Assembly (NCBI GenBank): GCA_016779705.1
Contig: JADHNB010000006.1
Coordinates: forward strand, 1 to 34,689
Source of the DNA: Candidatus Poseidonia sp.
GTDB lineage: Archaea > Thermoplasmatota > Poseidoniia > Poseidoniales > Poseidoniaceae
Length of the DNA: 34,689 bases
Reading direction: 5' to 3'
The number at the start of each line of letters is the position of its first letter. Within the stretch, counting starts at the first letter, position 1. The position numbers and the translations under genes are program-made. Under the pieces are notes generated by a model. It worked only from the letters and a program-made list of their open reading frames with translations, did not search any database and was not told the origin of the DNA. Shown here in pieces: positions 27,117-34,689 of the stretch.

Positions 27117-27776
27117 ATGGAGTTCTTCCTTGACACCGCTGACGTCGATGAAATTCGTGAAATCGCTGCTTGGGGCATCCTTGACGGCGTGACCACCAAC
27201 CCGTCCCTCATCAAGAAATCCGGTCGAGACTTCAAGGAAGTCGTTCGTGAAATCGCTGGCATCTGTTCGGGCCCCATCTCTGCTGAAGTCACGGCCATGG
27301 ACACCGAGGGCATGGTGGCTCAGGGCCGTGCGCTGAAAGCCGACCTCCCAGACAACGTCATCATCAAAATTCAATGCACCCCAGAAGGGCTCGCCGCCAC
27401 CAAGATCCTCACCGAGGACGGCATTGACACCAACGTGACCCTGATTTTCTCGGCCTCGCAAGCCTTGATGGCTGCGAAAGCCGGCGCCACCTACGTTTCC
27501 CCGTTCATCGGACGCATCGACGACACCGGTCACGACGGCATGGAGCTGATTGCGGAGATCATGAACACGTGGGCCAACTACGACTTGGACACGAAGGTGC
27601 TCGCCGCCTCCATCCGTCATCCCACGCACGTGCTGCAGTGCATTCAACTGGGTGCCCACACGGCCACGATGCCCGCCAAGACCTTCCGCCAGTTGATGAG
27701 TCACCCCTTGACCGATAAGGGCCTCGAAGGTTTTATGCGCGACTGGGCCGAGGTTGAGAAAGCCGGCAATGCCTGA
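27117..27776 (+). CDS. tal: Transaldolase (TalC/fructose-6-phosphate aldolase-like subfamily)
   Basis: [112 protein letters not shown]. Confidence 0.96.
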   Translation: MEFFLDTADVDEIREIAAWGILDGVTTNPSLIKKSGRDFKEVVREIAGICSGPISAEVTAMDTEGMVAQGRALKADLPDNVIIKIQCTPEGLAATKILTEDGIDTNVTLIFSASQALMAAKAGATYVSPFIGRIDDTGHDGMELIAEIMNTWANYDLDTKVLAASIRHPTHVLQCIQLGAHTATMPAKTFRQLMSHPLTDKGLEGFMRDWAEVEKAGNA

Positions 27777-27893
27777 ACCTCACTCATGCATCGTTCATGG
27801 GTAACGACCCACTGATGGGAGTTGAAACTGGGGCGCCTAGTCCAACCTTGCTCTCGCTAAGATTGAGACGGAGTTCCGAACGTTGCTCAGGCT

Positions 27894-28919
27894 TCAGCGA
27901 GAAGCGAGCGTCAGGTTCTTCCACATGTCCTCAGGGACTTCCATGGCGAGTCGCAGACCGCCCATGGCCCCCAAGCGAACGGGGTCGTCCACGACGTGAA
28001 CGTTGACGTCACCCATGTCCGACAAACGGCGCTCGATCATGGCGCCAAGGCCCTTGATGCATGAACCGCCACCAGCGAGGACCATGTTTCGGCGGAACTC
28101 GTCGTGGAATTCGGGGTTCGAGCCCGCAATGAGCTTCTTGACGTTCTCCACGATCGGGTCCACGATGGATTCGCAGGCGCGCTGCATGCAGTCGGTGATA
28201 TCGAGCGTCATGGCCTTCCCTTCAATGGAGAAGTCGACCATCACGGGGTTCTCTGGGGTGGCCGTGGACACGAAGGAGTACTGTTCCTTCCAGCGGCGGG
28301 CCATGTCCTTGGTGATTTGAGCACCGTTGTACTTGGCTTGAATTTCCTTGATGAGTTGATTGTCGACGTAGTCGCCGGCGTGACCGGTGTGCATCTGGTC
28401 ACCGGGACCGGGGATGGTTCCGTAGACACGACACAGGTCGGCGGTACCGGCGCCGATGTCGATGACCAAGGTGTGGGTGATCATGTCCAGGGCGTAGGCG
28501 ACGGCAAAGGGTTCGGAGATGATCATGGCCGAGTTCACGGAGCCGGCGGCAGCATCGAAAATGGCCGTCTTGTCGACGTGACTGGCTTCAGCGGGTGCAC
28601 CGATGACGGCGACCACACGGTCGTAATCTTCAGGGTCAGCCAAACTGATGAGGTGGGTGATGAAGTGAGCGATGTACTCCCGGTCTTCGGGCGTGTCCTT
28701 GATGACACCGAGTTCGAGAGGGCGGAACAGGTTGAGGGCCAATCGGTTTTTGAGGGCCTCGTTACCGAAGAGCACATCCCGCTTGAGGAAGTTTCGAGCG
28801 ATGGGGTCTTTGGGCGTCCCAATGACCGTCAATTCTTCCACTTCGTGACCGTCAGAAGAAACCATCACGGAGCGGAAGGTTCCCAAATCAATTCCGATAT
28901 ACAACACATCTTTCGCCAT
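27894..28919 (-). CDS. Actin-superfamily ATPase, MreB/MamK-like
   Basis: LYIGIDLGTFRSVMVSSDG (phosphate 1), VIGTPKDPIARNFLKRDVLFGNEALKNRLALNLFRPLELGVI, LVIDIGAGTADLCRV (phosphate 2), MVLAGGGSCIKGLGAMIERRL (adenosine motif). Confidence 0.88.
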   Translation of the reverse strand: MAKDVLYIGIDLGTFRSVMVSSDGHEVEELTVIGTPKDPIARNFLKRDVLFGNEALKNRLALNLFRPLELGVIKDTPEDREYIAHFITHLISLADPEDYDRVVAVIGAPAEASHVDKTAIFDAAAGSVNSAMIISEPFAVAYALDMITHTLVIDIGAGTADLCRVYGTIPGPGDQMHTGHAGDYVDNQLIKEIQAKYNGAQITKDMARRWKEQYSFVSTATPENPVMVDFSIEGKAMTLDITDCMQRACESIVDPIVENVKKLIAGSNPEFHDEFRRNMVLAGGGSCIKGLGAMIERRLSDMGDVNVHVVDDPVRLGAMGGLRLAMEVPEDMWKNLTLASR

Positions 28920-29054
28920 AGGCTCACCGACTTTCGGATAGTGCTTGAGTTTATGAAGAGTCCCCAAATAAATTTACGACGAACCCTCAAGAAAGTGAGG
29001 CGGTTTCGCCTTTCGCCACCTATAGAACAGGGGATTCGCCCGTACTTATACTCT

Positions 29055-30071
29055 TCAACACCACGCTTCGCAAGCCTGACAATACCACGCAGCATATTCC
29101 GGATACAAGTCCGCCATAGCACCGCAGTTGGTGCATTCCTTGAGGGTGTTTGCACCGCAAATTTCCATGACCGTTTGAATGTGATACGCATCGTCAATGT
29201 TCAATTGTTGACGCATGGCCCAAAGCAGTTGGTCTTCACTGGGTGAAATGATGCCGTCTTCGAGCACCATCTCAACCACGTTGCGGTAATCCTGAATCGT
29301 TGAGAAATCACGGTGGTCAAGAACCACACCGCCTTTCTCTGCAACGATATCGGTGCCGCCGGGGTCATCGACGAAAATCACAAAGGAGGCGGGGTTCAGG
29401 CTATCATCACGTAATTCAAACGAGATTCGAACGCCCTCGAGGTTGGCGTACACCAGCTTGGACGAACGGTTGATGACGTTCGTGATGGAACGGGCCGTCG
29501 TTTCTGCATTGGGCCCTCGCTTCCATCCCGTAGGGCTGCGTTCGTTGTAGGCGTAGAATTCCGTACCACGCCCAGGATATTCAAGCCGGATCTCTTCTCC
29601 ACCGTCAAACCCGTTGGAGACGATGGTGATGGCGGCCACTTCAGTTGAGACGATGTTGTCGTCATCGTCAAAAGAAATCATCAGCGGTTTTCGCTCTTCG
29701 GCGGCGGCGTTGTAATGCCCCTGCATCCCACTCATCCACTTTTCTTCAAGACGCTTGAGCGATTGCTCTTGTTCACCGGTCAGGTCATTCTTAACGCCCA
29801 AAACATTGGCCAATTCACCGCTCGCCATCTCTTGCTTGAATTGCTCGATCAATTCGGCATCCCGTTGGTGGGTGGGGGGTGCCGGCCGCTTCTTTTGCTC
29901 AACGTAATTCGGGTCGGCCCATTCGTGACCGCACGAACCGCATTGGAGGTAACCTGCCATGCTGGAATCCTGGGCGTTGCCACCGCAACGAGGGCAATCT
30001 CCACCTTCGTTGTAACCCAAATTGTTCCTGGCTTCATCTCGACCTTTTCGCATACCGCCAAAGCCTGCCAT
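29055..30071 (-). CDS. Protein with N- and C-terminal zinc ribbons and a possible TerB-like helical segment; function unknown
   Basis: N-term CPRCGGN...LQCGSCGHEW; C-term CTNCGAMADLYPEYAAWYCQACEAWC; 'MVLEDGIISPSEDQLLWAMRQQLNIDDAYHIQ' resembles TerB-type helical repeats. Confidence 0.75.
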   Translation of the reverse strand: MAGFGGMRKGRDEARNNLGYNEGGDCPRCGGNAQDSSMAGYLQCGSCGHEWADPNYVEQKKRPAPPTHQRDAELIEQFKQEMASGELANVLGVKNDLTGEQEQSLKRLEEKWMSGMQGHYNAAAEERKPLMISFDDDDNIVSTEVAAITIVSNGFDGGEEIRLEYPGRGTEFYAYNERSPTGWKRGPNAETTARSITNVINRSSKLVYANLEGVRISFELRDDSLNPASFVIFVDDPGGTDIVAEKGGVVLDHRDFSTIQDYRNVVEMVLEDGIISPSEDQLLWAMRQQLNIDDAYHIQTVMEICGANTLKECTNCGAMADLYPEYAAWYCQACEAWC

Positions 30072-30107
30072 GGGAGGGGGTGGTCTTGACTTTCTATGAA
30101 TGCTTTG

Positions 30108-30935
30108 TCACTGGTGAATGGGTCGCGCCTTGAGACCGTAGCGAATGAAGCCCTCTTGGGCGTAGATGCGCCTCAAGACGAGTTCCATGCGCCCGTCCAT
30201 CTCGGGAGTGAATTCTTCATCATCGACCACCAAGAAGACCCCATTCGGGCCGTCCTCAAGATGGAGCAGAACGGTGCTGATACCTCCCAACACCGGGGCA
30301 CGCAAGGCAAATTCGGAGGGTGCGCCGGCGGCCGAGAGGGTGGTCCAGGTTTGCACCCTCCCCACCCGTGCCAATCTCCGGGGTGCGGGCACACTTTCGT
30401 TTGAATGGGGTGAATACCTTGGCGGCCAAACGGCACCTTGCTCGCCGTGTTGCCCCTCAAGCAATAACCGTGGGCGAGCCGCTTCTTCGTACTGCGCTTG
30501 GGAAACGTAGGCGCCTTGACTGACATGATGATGTTGAAGTTCCTGTTCCCACGCCATGTCCATGGCTTGTTTGAATTCGGAATCAACCTCGATTTCCACA
30601 TCCATCGCAGCGAGTTCAACATCAGCATCGTGGCGAGCCAACACCACCGTGGCCTCATCGCTCAACAAGAGGTCCCACGTTGCGGGGTGCTCATCATCAT
30701 CGTGAAGGGATACGCCGGTGGCGACGGCCACCGTGGCTGCATTGATGCCTTCAGGCACGCTCACATGCGTAACGTTGTCGTGTTGGAGTCGGTGAAGGAT
30801 GGAAGCGACGGCGAGCGTCGTTGCGTCGCTATCGGCGCCAAAGACACGTTCGCCTTCATGAACGAACGGCGATTGAACAACCGTAAACGCCGGTTGATGG
30901 TCAAGCAAATAGCCCATCCATACTTCAGCGCTCAT
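30108..30935 (-). CDS. DUF35-like OB-fold protein with degenerate zinc ribbon and long N-terminal extension (thiolase partner?)
   Basis: C-terminus RVGRVQTWTTLSAAGAPSEFALRAPVLGGISTVLLHLEDG...FIRYGLKARP fits the DUF35 OB-fold; ATGA overlap with the upstream thiolase gene. Confidence 0.65.
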   Translation of the reverse strand: MSAEVWMGYLLDHQPAFTVVQSPFVHEGERVFGADSDATTLAVASILHRLQHDNVTHVSVPEGINAATVAVATGVSLHDDDEHPATWDLLLSDEATVVLARHDADVELAAMDVEIEVDSEFKQAMDMAWEQELQHHHVSQGAYVSQAQYEEAARPRLLLEGQHGEQGAVWPPRYSPHSNESVPAPRRLARVGRVQTWTTLSAAGAPSEFALRAPVLGGISTVLLHLEDGPNGVFLVVDDEEFTPEMDGRMELVLRRIYAQEGFIRYGLKARPIHQ

Positions 30936-32104
30936 GACCGCTCCCTCCCGAACACGTGGACCGCACACGTCGCTCCCGAGCCGCCAACGTTGTGCGTCAA
31001 TCCCGTTTCAGCATCGTCGACTTGACGCTTGCCATCCGCTTGATTACGGAGTTGTTTGAAGACCTCAACGACTTGACCGGTACCCGTTGCTCCGAGCGGG
31101 TGCCCTTTGGACTTCAGCCCGCCGCTCGAGTTGACCGTCACGTCCCCTTGGTTCAATACACCACGACCTTCTCTCGCAAACTGACCGCCTTCGCCACGGT
31201 TGGCAAATCCAAGGTCTTCGGTGGCCAGCACCTCGGCGATGGTGAAACAATCGTGAACTTCAGCCACATCAATGTCACGAGCGGCTACACCTGCCATCGA
31301 ATAGGCACGTGACGAAGCGAGTTGGGTCGCTTTCAGTTGGGTGATGGAGGGACGGTCATGGAGCGCGAGATAATCGCTCGCGGCCCCGGAGCCTTTGACC
31401 CAAACGGGCGTGTCGGTGAATTGCTTGGCCACGTGATCGGCGGCCAACACCACGCAGGAAGCGCCGTCAGAGGTTGGGCAACAGTCGTAGAGCGTTAACG
31501 GGTCAGCGACCATGAACCCGTTGGCCGCTTTCTCAAAATCCACCGCTTTCTGGATGTGAGCGAGCGGGTTCATCGAACCGTGAAGGTGATTTTTGACCGA
31601 AACATGGACCAAATCATCGTGACTGGAATCAAATTCATGGAAGTAGCGACGGGCCATGAGGGCATAAGTTCCTGGAAAGGTCAAGCCAGCCAAGCGTTCC
31701 CATTCGGTATCCCCGGAAACCCCAAGCCAGTACCGACGTCGTTCCGGGGTCAAGTCGTTCATCTTCTCAATGCCACCCGCCACGACCACATCGGCTTGGC
31801 CGCTCTTGATGGCCATCCATGCATCTCGAAGCGCAAATCCAGAAGAGGCGCATGCATTCTCAACACGTCGAACAGGAATGCCGTCCATCGCAGAGTGTTC
31901 GGTAAGCAAGGCAGCGGTGTTGCCAAGCTGAGAGCCCCCAAAGGCCAAACTTCCAATAAAGGCCTCGTCAATGCGAGAGGGGTCGAAATCCCCGTCAATT
32001 GAAGCAAAAGCACGCTGAGCCGCCTCGGCCCACATGCCTTTCAGCCCAGAGGCATGATTGCCATACTTTGTTTGGCCAGCGCCAACAACAGCGACATCCA
32101 CCAT
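30932..32104 (-). CDS. Archaeal thiolase (acetyl-CoA C-acetyltransferase/SCP-X type)
   Basis: VAVVGAGQTKYG; VENACASSGFALRDAWMAIKSGQADVVVAGGIEKM; DCFTIAEVLATEDLGF; VNSSGGLKSKGHPLGATGTGQV; THNVGGSGATCAVHVF. Confidence 0.93.
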   Translation of the reverse strand: MVDVAVVGAGQTKYGNHASGLKGMWAEAAQRAFASIDGDFDPSRIDEAFIGSLAFGGSQLGNTAALLTEHSAMDGIPVRRVENACASSGFALRDAWMAIKSGQADVVVAGGIEKMNDLTPERRRYWLGVSGDTEWERLAGLTFPGTYALMARRYFHEFDSSHDDLVHVSVKNHLHGSMNPLAHIQKAVDFEKAANGFMVADPLTLYDCCPTSDGASCVVLAADHVAKQFTDTPVWVKGSGAASDYLALHDRPSITQLKATQLASSRAYSMAGVAARDIDVAEVHDCFTIAEVLATEDLGFANRGEGGQFAREGRGVLNQGDVTVNSSGGLKSKGHPLGATGTGQVVEVFKQLRNQADGKRQVDDAETGLTHNVGGSGATCAVHVFGRERS

Positions 32105-32222
32105 GGCTCGGGCACACCCCGAAAGCATTTCATACCCACGGCCAAAAACATACTGCACAACCCAAGTTCAGCGTCGATGATGCCCGCAGGGTTCTTGAAC
32201 AGGCCCCGCCCGCATGGACACT

Positions 32223-32912
32223 ATGCTACGCCAATGCCGAAGTCACGGACATTTTTCTGGGACCAACTGTGCCGTTTGCAACGATGAAGGAAAATTCATC
32301 ATGAGCGACCGTGAAGCCAACTCCTTGGGACGAATTTTGGCCTTGGTTCTGCGCCACGCACCCGAGAAATTTGATGTGGACATGGACATCAACGGATGGG
32401 TGAATGCTCGCGAACTTTCGGAGGCCATCGGTAACCAACGGCGACATTACCATTGGTTGAGAGGATGGCACTTCGAAGCCATCGCCAACGCCGATGAGAA
32501 GGGCCGCTACCAAGTGGAGAACGGCATGATTCGGGCCACCTACGGCCATTCCATTGAGTTGGACCTTGATCTCCCCACCGACGACATTCCCGAGGCGCTG
32601 TTCTACCCTTGCGAGCCCGATGAAGTGGCGACCATGTTGGAATACGGCATCACGGCAGGTGACCGAAAGAACGTCCACCTCTCCCGCTCCATCCGCAACG
32701 CCATGGAGGCCGGTCACGTTCGAATCGACCGCCCCGCCATTCTCGAGGTTGACACCGTCCGAGCCATTGCTGACGGGAACATCATCTACCGTGCTGGGAC
32801 CACCGTGTTCTTGACCGACGAAGTCCCAGGGGCTTACCTGTACCAAGTTGATGCCGACGACCCGCTCATCCTCGAGATGATCAACGAATGGGAACGCGAA
32901 GAAGAGGAGTGA
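32223..32912 (+). CDS. kptA: RNA 2'-phosphotransferase (Tpt1/KptA family) with N-terminal zinc-finger-like segment
   Basis: LGRILALVLRHAPEKFDVDMDINGWVNARELSEAI; IRATYGHSIELDLDLP; KNVHLSRS; IYRAGTTVFLTDEVPGAYL; upstream in-frame CRSHGHFSGTNCAVCNDEGKFI. Alternative starts 32214 and 32301. Confidence 0.85.
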   Translation: MLRQCRSHGHFSGTNCAVCNDEGKFIMSDREANSLGRILALVLRHAPEKFDVDMDINGWVNARELSEAIGNQRRHYHWLRGWHFEAIANADEKGRYQVENGMIRATYGHSIELDLDLPTDDIPEALFYPCEPDEVATMLEYGITAGDRKNVHLSRSIRNAMEAGHVRIDRPAILEVDTVRAIADGNIIYRAGTTVFLTDEVPGAYLYQVDADDPLILEMINEWEREEEE

Positions 32913-32953
32913 AATCCCTCCGCTCTCAATCGCCTCGTATCGATTGAAAGGCT

Positions 32954-33289
32954 TCACTTCTGCGTACCGCACGCTGGGCAAAACGCCAGGTCCGGTTCGA
33001 GGACAGCTCGGCACGTTGAGCAGTGCACATGACCCGTCATCAAGGCCTCAACCTTCTTTGGAGCCGGAGCCGGCGTGTGATGGTCATCTCCTGCAACCAA
33101 GCGAACCGGGTCAATGCCGTGGCGGGCCAATTCTTCGACTCTGTTCTTGTAGATGATAGCCTCCTGAAGCGCCGATTCCAATTGCCAAAGGCGTTGTTCA
33201 CGCTCTTTTCCATCGGCGATGGTCTTGGCCTCGTCCAAACAAACTTGCAAATGGCGCATGAAGGCATCCACCGTGGGCTCCTCGTCCAT
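32954..33289 (-). CDS. Small coiled-coil protein with C-terminal zinc ribbon
   Basis: Helical KEREQRLWQLESALQEAIIYKNRVEELARHGIDP, then HCSTCRAVLEPDLAFCPACGTQK (CxxC...CxxC). Confidence 0.75.
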   Translation of the reverse strand: MDEEPTVDAFMRHLQVCLDEAKTIADGKEREQRLWQLESALQEAIIYKNRVEELARHGIDPVRLVAGDDHHTPAPAPKKVEALMTGHVHCSTCRAVLEPDLAFCPACGTQK

Positions 33290-33374
33290 GACACCACCAC
33301 TCCACCGATGCCTCATCAATGCTTGCTCAGGTGGGCAACGGTAGCCTCATTGAGCAGCAGCCGTACCAGCGACC

Positions 33375-34184
33375 ATGCGAGAGCGTGTGGTGTTGAAATG
33401 GGGCGGGGGCCTCATCACCGAAAAACACGCCCTCAAGACGGTGCGGACCGAGGTCTTGGACCACCTCGCCGAGCAAATTGAGTCCTGCATACAGAACGGC
33501 GTTGACGTCATTCTTGTCCATGGAGCCGGTTCCTTTGGCCATTTGCGGGCAAAAGAACACCGGTTGCACGAGGGGAAACTTCCCGAGGCGGACATCAACG
33601 GCTCAATGACGCAAGAAGAAGCCGTCGAAGCGGTTCGCAACGACATGCTCGAATTGAACGCTCATGTCATGCAAGCCTTGACGCGTTGCGACATTTCGGC
33701 GGTGACCCTTTCCCCCCATCAATGGGCAAGGAACACCGGTGCTGGTTTTGATGGCGACCTCGCCCTGTTTGAGCAAGCACCACAAGGCATCGTGATGGTG
33801 TCACACGGCGACGTGGTTGATTGCGACGAGCCGAGACGCTTTGGAATTTTATCGGGCGACGATCTTGTCGTGCGATTGGCCACCGAAATCCCCGGTGTGA
33901 AGCGGTTGGTGTTCGCCATGGGTGGCGTGGATGGGGTGTTGGCCGACCCACCTCAGCCAAACGTGGAGGATGTGCTTTTGCCCACACTGCGCAAAACCGA
34001 TCTGTTCACGGGCGAACATGCCGTTGAGATGGATGTCACCGGGGGCATCGGGTTGAAGGTCGAACGAGGATTTCAAGTGACGGCCAGAGGCATCGAGGTG
34101 CTTTTGGTCAACGGTGAGAAGGACCGTCGCGTCGCCGATGCTTGCATGGGCAAAGAGGTTGTGGGCACCCGTTTGCTCGCATAA
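33375..34184 (+). CDS. Isopentenyl phosphate kinase
   Basis: VVLKWGGGLITEK; VILVHGAGSFGHLRAKEHRL; PQGIVMVSHGDVVDCDEPRRFGILSGDDLVVRLA; MDVTGGIGLKVE: amino-acid kinase fold with IPK-type HGAGSFGH. Confidence 0.93.
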   Translation: MRERVVLKWGGGLITEKHALKTVRTEVLDHLAEQIESCIQNGVDVILVHGAGSFGHLRAKEHRLHEGKLPEADINGSMTQEEAVEAVRNDMLELNAHVMQALTRCDISAVTLSPHQWARNTGAGFDGDLALFEQAPQGIVMVSHGDVVDCDEPRRFGILSGDDLVVRLATEIPGVKRLVFAMGGVDGVLADPPQPNVEDVLLPTLRKTDLFTGEHAVEMDVTGGIGLKVERGFQVTARGIEVLLVNGEKDRRVADACMGKEVVGTRLLA

Positions 34185-34238
34185 TCGGACAGAGAACTGT
34201 TCATGTAGCCTCCGCGACAGCGGATAATCGGTGACGGC

Positions 34239-34689
34239 ATGGCAGGATACGGTATCAAGGACGTCCCGCACGTGAGTCTTGGCGATGATGAAAAATCATC
34301 GCTGCAGACGGCCGACCCCGTTCAAGCGGCCCTGATGGCTGAGGCGGTTATCGCCGTGACGGAACGTGACGAGGTGATTGGCCCGATGTCAAAACTCGAA
34401 GCCCACCGAGGCCCAGGCGCCTTCCATCGAGCGTTCAGCCTCTTGCTGTTCAACACCAAGGGCGAGATGCTTCTGCAAAAACGGTCCGCCGACAAAGTCA
34501 CTTTCCCCGGCGTCTGGGCCAATGCTTGTTGTTCACATCCGTTGCACACCCCCGAGGAACTCGAGGAGGCGAACGCCAGCGGAGTGAAGCAGGCGGCGGT
34601 TCGAAAGTTGGAACAAGAACTTGGCATTGACCCCTCATCCATTTCGCCAGATTCGATGACCTTCATGACCAAAATGCGCTATGCCGCCC
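34239..34689 (+). CDS. idi: Isopentenyl-diphosphate delta-isomerase type I (truncated by window end)
   Basis: Frame from ATG 34239: AVTERDEVIGPMSKLEAHRGPGAFHRAFSLLLFNTKGEMLLQKRSADKVTFPGVWANACCSHPLHTPEEL...AAVRKLEQELGI. Runs off the 3' edge, so absent from the ORF track. Confidence 0.95.
   Translation, partial: MAGYGIKDVPHVSLGDDEKSSLQTADPVQAALMAEAVIAVTERDEVIGPMSKLEAHRGPGAFHRAFSLLLFNTKGEMLLQKRSADKVTFPGVWANACCSHPLHTPEELEEANASGVKQAAVRKLEQELGIDPSSISPDSMTFMTKMRYAA

Noticed and set aside
27777-27893. Possible tRNA or small RNA between transaldolase and actin
   Set aside because: I could not fold a cloverleaf or find a clear T-arm; it contains only weak short inverted repeats (GGGTAACGACCC).
28104-29246. 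380-aa plus-strand ORF opposite the actin gene
   Set aside because: It lies antisense to a clearly conserved actin-like gene and its sequence is low in recognisable motifs (VDDQGVGDHVQGVGDGKG...), which fits a shadow ORF from codon bias.

Overview
The window is a compact, almost fully coding archaeal segment. The archaeal call rests on a proteasome-activating nucleotidase (PAN), small primase subunit PriS, MBF1, Tsr3, archaeal-type KptA, isopentenyl phosphate kinase, split transketolase, and an archaeal thiolase with a DUF35-like protein. The gene mix and membrane transporters suggest a Thermoplasmatota or Marine Group II (Poseidoniia)-like genome, but that is inference only. I recognise about 28 coding regions. 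They form two long minus-strand blocks (mbf1-tsr3-fdhD-FdhF/YdeP-MFS, and P-type ATPase-mqnE-mqnA-mqnD-HEAT/DOHH-like-Zn protein-priS-two low-complexity proteins-hydrolase), a central-carbon block (tktA-N, tktA-C, tal), and an isoprenoid/RNA block (thiolase-DUF35, kptA, IPK, IDI). I saw no rRNA, tRNA, CRISPR array or mobile element. The most interesting observation is a 162-aa HEAT-repeat protein (16627..17115, minus). It looks like one half of eukaryotic deoxyhypusine hydroxylase (DOHH): it has two HE motifs spaced exactly 33 residues apart and a 'SVDPAPP' segment, which suggests a half-size archaeal DOHH that could assemble a di-iron site as a homodimer. Secondary leads are a zinc-less DUF35 protein with a novel N-terminal extension coupled to thiolase, a MamK/MreB-like actin next to a protein with zinc ribbons at both ends, a KptA with an N-terminal zinc finger and an altered active-site motif, a partial futalosine menaquinone cluster, and two adjacent low-complexity proteins. 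All homology calls are from motif recognition by eye; no searches were run.
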